A DNA stretch of 16,130 bases, taken from the NCBI GenBank assembly GCA_023390675.1, contig JAEWCK010000035.1, forward strand, positions 1-16,130. The letters are read 5' to 3'. Shown piece by piece: positions 13,268 through 16,130 of this stretch (position 1 is its first letter; every line of letters begins with the position of its first letter). Under the pieces are notes generated by a model. That model was not told the DNA's origin. It saw nothing but the letters and a program-made list of their open reading frames with translations, and searched no databases. The position numbers and the translations under genes were made by a program. This DNA comes from Pseudomonadota bacterium. Lineage in GTDB: Bacteria; Pseudomonadota; Alphaproteobacteria; Sphingomonadales; Sphingomonadaceae.

Positions 13268-14926
13268 ATGTTGCGCGACCCGAGTGTAAAGTACCGTCCC
13301 TTCCCCCAGGTGAACCTGCCCGACCGGCAATGGCCGAGCCGCACGATCACCCGGCCGCCGCGCTGGCTTTCGACCGACATGCGCGATGGCAATCAGGCGC
13401 TGATCGATCCGATGGACGCCGAGAAGAAGACGCGCTTCTTCGAATTGCTGTGTCGCGTCGGCATCAAGGAGATCGAAGTCGGTTTCCCGAGCGCGGGCGC
13501 GACCGAGTTCGACTTCATCTCGAGCCTTGTGCGCGAGGACCGCATTCCCGACGACGTGATCGTCCAGGTGCTCACCCAGTCGCGGCAGGACCTGATCGAG
13601 ACGAGCTTCCAGTCGCTTAAGGGCGCAAAGAAGGCGATCGTCCATCTCTACAACGCGGTCTCGCCGGCATGGCGGCGGATCGTGTTCGGGATGAGCCGCG
13701 ACGAAATCCGCGAGATCGCCGTCTCGGGCGCCAAGGTGCTGCGCGACGAGGCGGCCAGGCAGCCAGATACCGACTGGCATTTCGAATACAGCCCCGAGAC
13801 CTTCTCGACCGCCGAGCTCGATTTCTCGGTCGAGGTCTGCGAGGCGGTGATGGAGGTGCTGCGGCCGACCCCCGAGCGTCCGCTGATCCTCAACCTGCCC
13901 GCGACGGTCGAGGCGGCGACGCCTAATGTGTACGCCGACCAGATCGAATGGTTCGGGCGCAACATCCGCAATCGCGATTCGGTGGTGATCAGCCTCCACA
14001 CGCACAACGACCGCGGCACCGGCGTCGCGGCGTCCGAGCTGGGGCTGCTCGCCGGAGCGGACCGCGTCGAGGGCTGCCTGTTCGGCAACGGCGAGCGCAC
14101 CGGCAATGTCGATCTCGTGACGCTGGCGCTCAACATGTACACGCAAGGCGTTGATCCGGGTCTCGATTTCTCGGACATCGACCAGGTCATCCAGACCGTG
14201 GAATATTGCAACGCGCTCCCCGTCCATCCGCGCCATCCGTATGCCGGCGAACTGGTGTTCACGGCCTTTTCGGGAAGCCATCAGGACGCGATCAAGAAGG
14301 GCTTCGCGGCGCAGGCAGCGCGCAACGACGAGCTTTGGGACGTGCCTTACCTCCCGATCGATCCCAAGGATCTCGGGCGCGACTACGAGGCGGTGATCCG
14401 GGTCAATTCGCAGTCGGGCAAGGGCGGCGTTGCCTGGGTGCTCGAGCAGGACCGCGGGCTCAAGCTGCCCAAGAGGATGCAGGCCGAATTCTCTAAGCAT
14501 GTCCAGGCCCTTGCCGACGAGACCAGCCGCGAGCTGAACGCCGCGGATATCGGCGCGCTGTTCGACCGCGTCTATCTGCCCGGCGGCAAGGACCGGTTCG
14601 CGCTGGTCGACTATGAGGAATCGGGCGCGCCCGGCCAGCGCGTGTTCGTCGGGCGGATCGCCGTGGACGGCGAGACGCGCTCGATCTCGGGACGCGGCAA
14701 CGGGCTGATCTCGGGCGTTATCGATGCGCTGGCCGGCACCACCGGCCCCGCGCTCGACGTGGTCGATTACAGCGAGCACGCGATCGGCCATGGCGCCGAC
14801 GCGCAGGCTGCCGCCTATGTCGAGTGCCGGACCGACGACGGGCGCACGGTGTTCGGCGTTGGGATCGACGCCGACATCGCGACGGCCTCGGTGCGCGCGG
14901 TGCTGAGCGCGGCCAACCGGGCCTGA
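13268..14926 (+). CDS. leuA: 2-isopropylmalate synthase (long LeuA form)
   Basis: Condenses acetyl-CoA with 2-oxoisovalerate to 2-isopropylmalate, the committed step of leucine synthesis; cytosolic, usually inhibited by leucine. The 552-residue length and the N-terminal block (KYRPFPQVNLPDRQWPSR) match the long LeuA type known from actinobacteria and many alphaproteobacteria. The TIM-barrel catalytic part has LSTDMRDGNQAL (34-45; Arg39, Asp40, Gln43), the metal-binding HTHND (244-248) and GNGERTGNVDL (273-283). The C-terminal regulatory domain (about 430-552) ends with GVGIDADIATASVRAVLSA, where leucine would bind. The ATG at 13268 has only a weak purine stretch (GAGAGAG, 13255-13261) ahead. 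Upstream lie the Leu-rich leader peptide and attenuator-like repeat. A gene of unknown function follows after two bases. Confidence 0.97.
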   Translation: MLRDPSVKYRPFPQVNLPDRQWPSRTITRPPRWLSTDMRDGNQALIDPMDAEKKTRFFELLCRVGIKEIEVGFPSAGATEFDFISSLVREDRIPDDVIVQVLTQSRQDLIETSFQSLKGAKKAIVHLYNAVSPAWRRIVFGMSRDEIREIAVSGAKVLRDEAARQPDTDWHFEYSPETFSTAELDFSVEVCEAVMEVLRPTPERPLILNLPATVEAATPNVYADQIEWFGRNIRNRDSVVISLHTHNDRGTGVAASELGLLAGADRVEGCLFGNGERTGNVDLVTLALNMYTQGVDPGLDFSDIDQVIQTVEYCNALPVHPRHPYAGELVFTAFSGSHQDAIKKGFAAQAARNDELWDVPYLPIDPKDLGRDYEAVIRVNSQSGKGGVAWVLEQDRGLKLPKRMQAEFSKHVQALADETSRELNAADIGALFDRVYLPGGKDRFALVDYEESGAPGQRVFVGRIAVDGETRSISGRGNGLISGVIDALAGTTGPALDVVDYSEHAIGHGADAQAAAYVECRTDDGRTVFGVGIDADIATASVRAVLSAANRA

Positions 14927-14928
14927 GC

Positions 14929-15462
14929 GTGCTGGTCATCCAGCACATCTGGCATCGCTTGACCAAGGGCCAGCGCGGCGCGGACAAGGCCTATAAGCGC
15001 CCGCTGCTCGAGCGCGCCTATCCGTTGCTCGAGATGGAGCCCGTAGCGAACCCGCAGCAAGTCGCGCTCGTCCACACGCTCGCGGCGGACATCTGGGCGG
15101 AGAAGCCGGCGCAGCAATGGGCCGAGCCGATGACGCGCGATGCCTGGCGGCGGTCGCAGCCCGCGCTCGACTGGAGTCCGAAGGGACGGAGCGTCGGGGT
15201 CACGCTCAACCATCCCTCGCGCTGGCGGCTGCAGACCAAATGGCCCGCATGGCTGCTCAGCCCACTCTTCGTGCTCGAGCCCGGCGAGACGGCGCGGATC
15301 GAATGGAACGGGCGCTTTCGCAAGTCGCTCTTCGGCAGCGACCGGTCGAGCTATTACGAGCAGCACGTCTATTGGCTGGCGGTGACCGACGCGCCGCACG
15401 AGCGGCTGTTCCTCGACGCGACGCCGCGCAAGGATCTCGACTACACCACGCATATCTACTGA
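14929..15462 (+). CDS. Conserved-looking protein of unknown function, coupled to leuA
   Basis: I do not recognise this family. A 177-residue soluble product, no signal peptide or membrane segment, rich in Trp (11 or so) and Tyr with many Arg. Its C-terminal half looks beta-rich (ARIEWNGRFRKSLFG, HVYWLAVTD, ending DYTTHIY). The best start is GTG at 14929, two bases after the leuA stop. An open frame reaching back into leuA (14824) encodes only an arginine-rich stretch typical of a shadow frame, and there is no ATG before residue 36 of the protein. No clear Shine-Dalgarno is present, so reinitiation after leuA is likely. A structural or regulatory link with leucine synthesis is possible but not shown. 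Confidence 0.72.
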   Translation: MLVIQHIWHRLTKGQRGADKAYKRPLLERAYPLLEMEPVANPQQVALVHTLAADIWAEKPAQQWAEPMTRDAWRRSQPALDWSPKGRSVGVTLNHPSRWRLQTKWPAWLLSPLFVLEPGETARIEWNGRFRKSLFGSDRSSYYEQHVYWLAVTDAPHERLFLDATPRKDLDYTTHIY

Positions 15463-15534
15463 CCGGCGGAAACCGCGCCGCGCGGCTGCGTTGATGGCCG
15501 CCAGCGAAAAAGCATGCAATCGGGACCGACAGCG

Positions 15535-16130
15535 ATGAACGAAGCACCGGCCGCGCTCCCGATGGAAGAACCGGACGGCCTGCCGGTGCCGCGGCGCTAT
15601 TTCGCCGCGACGGCGATCTGGCTCGCCATCTCGATGTCGGTGCTCGACGGCGCGATCGCCAACATCGCGCTGCCGACGATCGCAGTTCAGCTCCACGCCT
15701 CGCCCGCGGTGGCGGTGTGGGTAATCAACGCCTATCAGCTCGCGATCACGGTGCTGCTGCTGCCCTTCGCCGCGATGGGCGACCGGATCGGGCACGCCAG
15801 GGTCTACCTGCCGGCGCTCGGCGTGTTCATCCTCGGTTCGCTCGGCTGCGCGCTAGCGCATAGCCTGGGAATGCTGATCGCCGCGCGCGTGCTGCAGGGC
15901 GTCGGCGCGGCGGGGATCATGAGCATGAACGCCGCGCTCGTCCGCGCGACCTATCCCTCGGCGATGCTCGGGCGCGGCATGGGCTACAACGCGCTGGTGC
16001 TCTCCGCCTCGGCGGCGGCGGGCCCGACGATCGCTTCGGGAATCCTCAGCGTCGCGAGCTGGCCATGGCTTTTCGGGATCAACGTGCCGCTGGGGCTCGC
16101 CGCGATCGCGATCGGGCGCCGGTGCCTGCC
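15535..16130 (+). CDS. MFS transporter, DHA2 (EmrB-like) family, 3'-incomplete
   Basis: The first 198 residues of a major facilitator exporter cut by the window end; DHA2 members usually have 14 membrane helices and about 450-530 residues and pump drugs or small molecules out using the proton gradient. Seen: SVLDGAIANIALPTI (about 35-49), the DHA2 'LDxxIxNxALP' motif in the first helix; the loop 2-3 motif A MGDRIGHAR; ARVLQGVGAAG in helix 4; and WLFGINVPLGL, typical of DHA2 helix 6. About six helices lie within the window. The ATG at 15535 has GGGA nine bases upstream; an in-frame ATG at 15514 is an alternative that would add seven residues. It is separated from the preceding gene by 72 bases, which contain GC-rich palindromes but no clear promoter. 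Confidence 0.9.
   Translation, partial: MNEAPAALPMEEPDGLPVPRRYFAATAIWLAISMSVLDGAIANIALPTIAVQLHASPAVAVWVINAYQLAITVLLLPFAAMGDRIGHARVYLPALGVFILGSLGCALAHSLGMLIAARVLQGVGAAGIMSMNAALVRATYPSAMLGRGMGYNALVLSASAAAGPTIASGILSVASWPWLFGINVPLGLAAIAIGRRCL

Noticed and set aside
13229..14791. A 520-codon open frame opposite leuA
   Set aside because: Antisense shadow of leuA, also running through the leader region; no domain recognised.
15463..15534. GC palindromes after the leuA-linked gene as a terminator
   Set aside because: The stems (for example GCCGCGCGGC at 15477-15486) have no T-run and such palindromes are common by chance here.
1..16130. CRISPR array, tRNA/rRNA, insertion sequence or phage genes
   Set aside because: No spaced direct repeats, clover-leaf patterns, transposase motifs or terminal repeats were seen when reading the window.

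Overview
The window looks like the chromosome of a sphingomonad-type alphaproteobacterium. It is GC-rich throughout, and it carries a GH106 alpha-L-rhamnosidase-family enzyme, a small SWIB-domain protein, a stand-alone BLUF photoreceptor and a long-form LeuA. The genus is inferred from gene content only. There is no rRNA, tRNA, CRISPR array, insertion sequence or prophage gene that I can see, and base composition shows no obvious break.

Left part (1-3847, + strand): the end of a plant-polysaccharide utilisation cluster. A GH28 pectinase-like enzyme overlaps a secreted GH106 family enzyme (TGATG junction). Together they suggest cleavage of rhamnogalacturonan or another rhamnosylated glycan.

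Middle left (3851-9570, - strand): a tightly packed run read right to left. It holds a DEAD-box RNA helicase with a DbpA-like RNA-binding domain, a DUF188 (YaiI/YqxD) protein, an 821-residue fusion of a DegT/StrS-type PLP aminotransferase with a two-dinucleotide-site flavin monooxygenase-like domain, and a family 2 glycosyltransferase. Two junctions are 4-base overlaps. The third carries a 17-bp hairpin placed exactly between a good Shine-Dalgarno and the fusion gene's ATG. The fusion plus glycosyltransferase pair is the strongest candidate here for an undescribed pathway, possibly an N-oxidised amino-sugar or glycoconjugate decoration.

Middle (9697-12634): small housekeeping and accessory genes. 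These are a DksA/TraR-type zinc-finger protein, a BaiN/HI0933-type flavoprotein coupled to a 59-residue helix-turn-helix-like protein, a small exported protein of unknown function, a SWIB-domain protein and a small lipoprotein. The DksA-like and BaiN genes converge and share one CTAG as both stop codons.

Right part (12640-16130): a BLUF blue-light sensor is divergent from leuA. The 232-base gap between them holds a 9-bp inverted repeat in front of the BLUF gene. On the leuA side it holds a 14-codon leucine-rich leader peptide overlapping a perfect 12-bp inverted repeat, a textbook-looking amino-acid attenuator. Two bases after leuA is a gene of unknown function. The window ends inside an MFS exporter of the DHA2 type.
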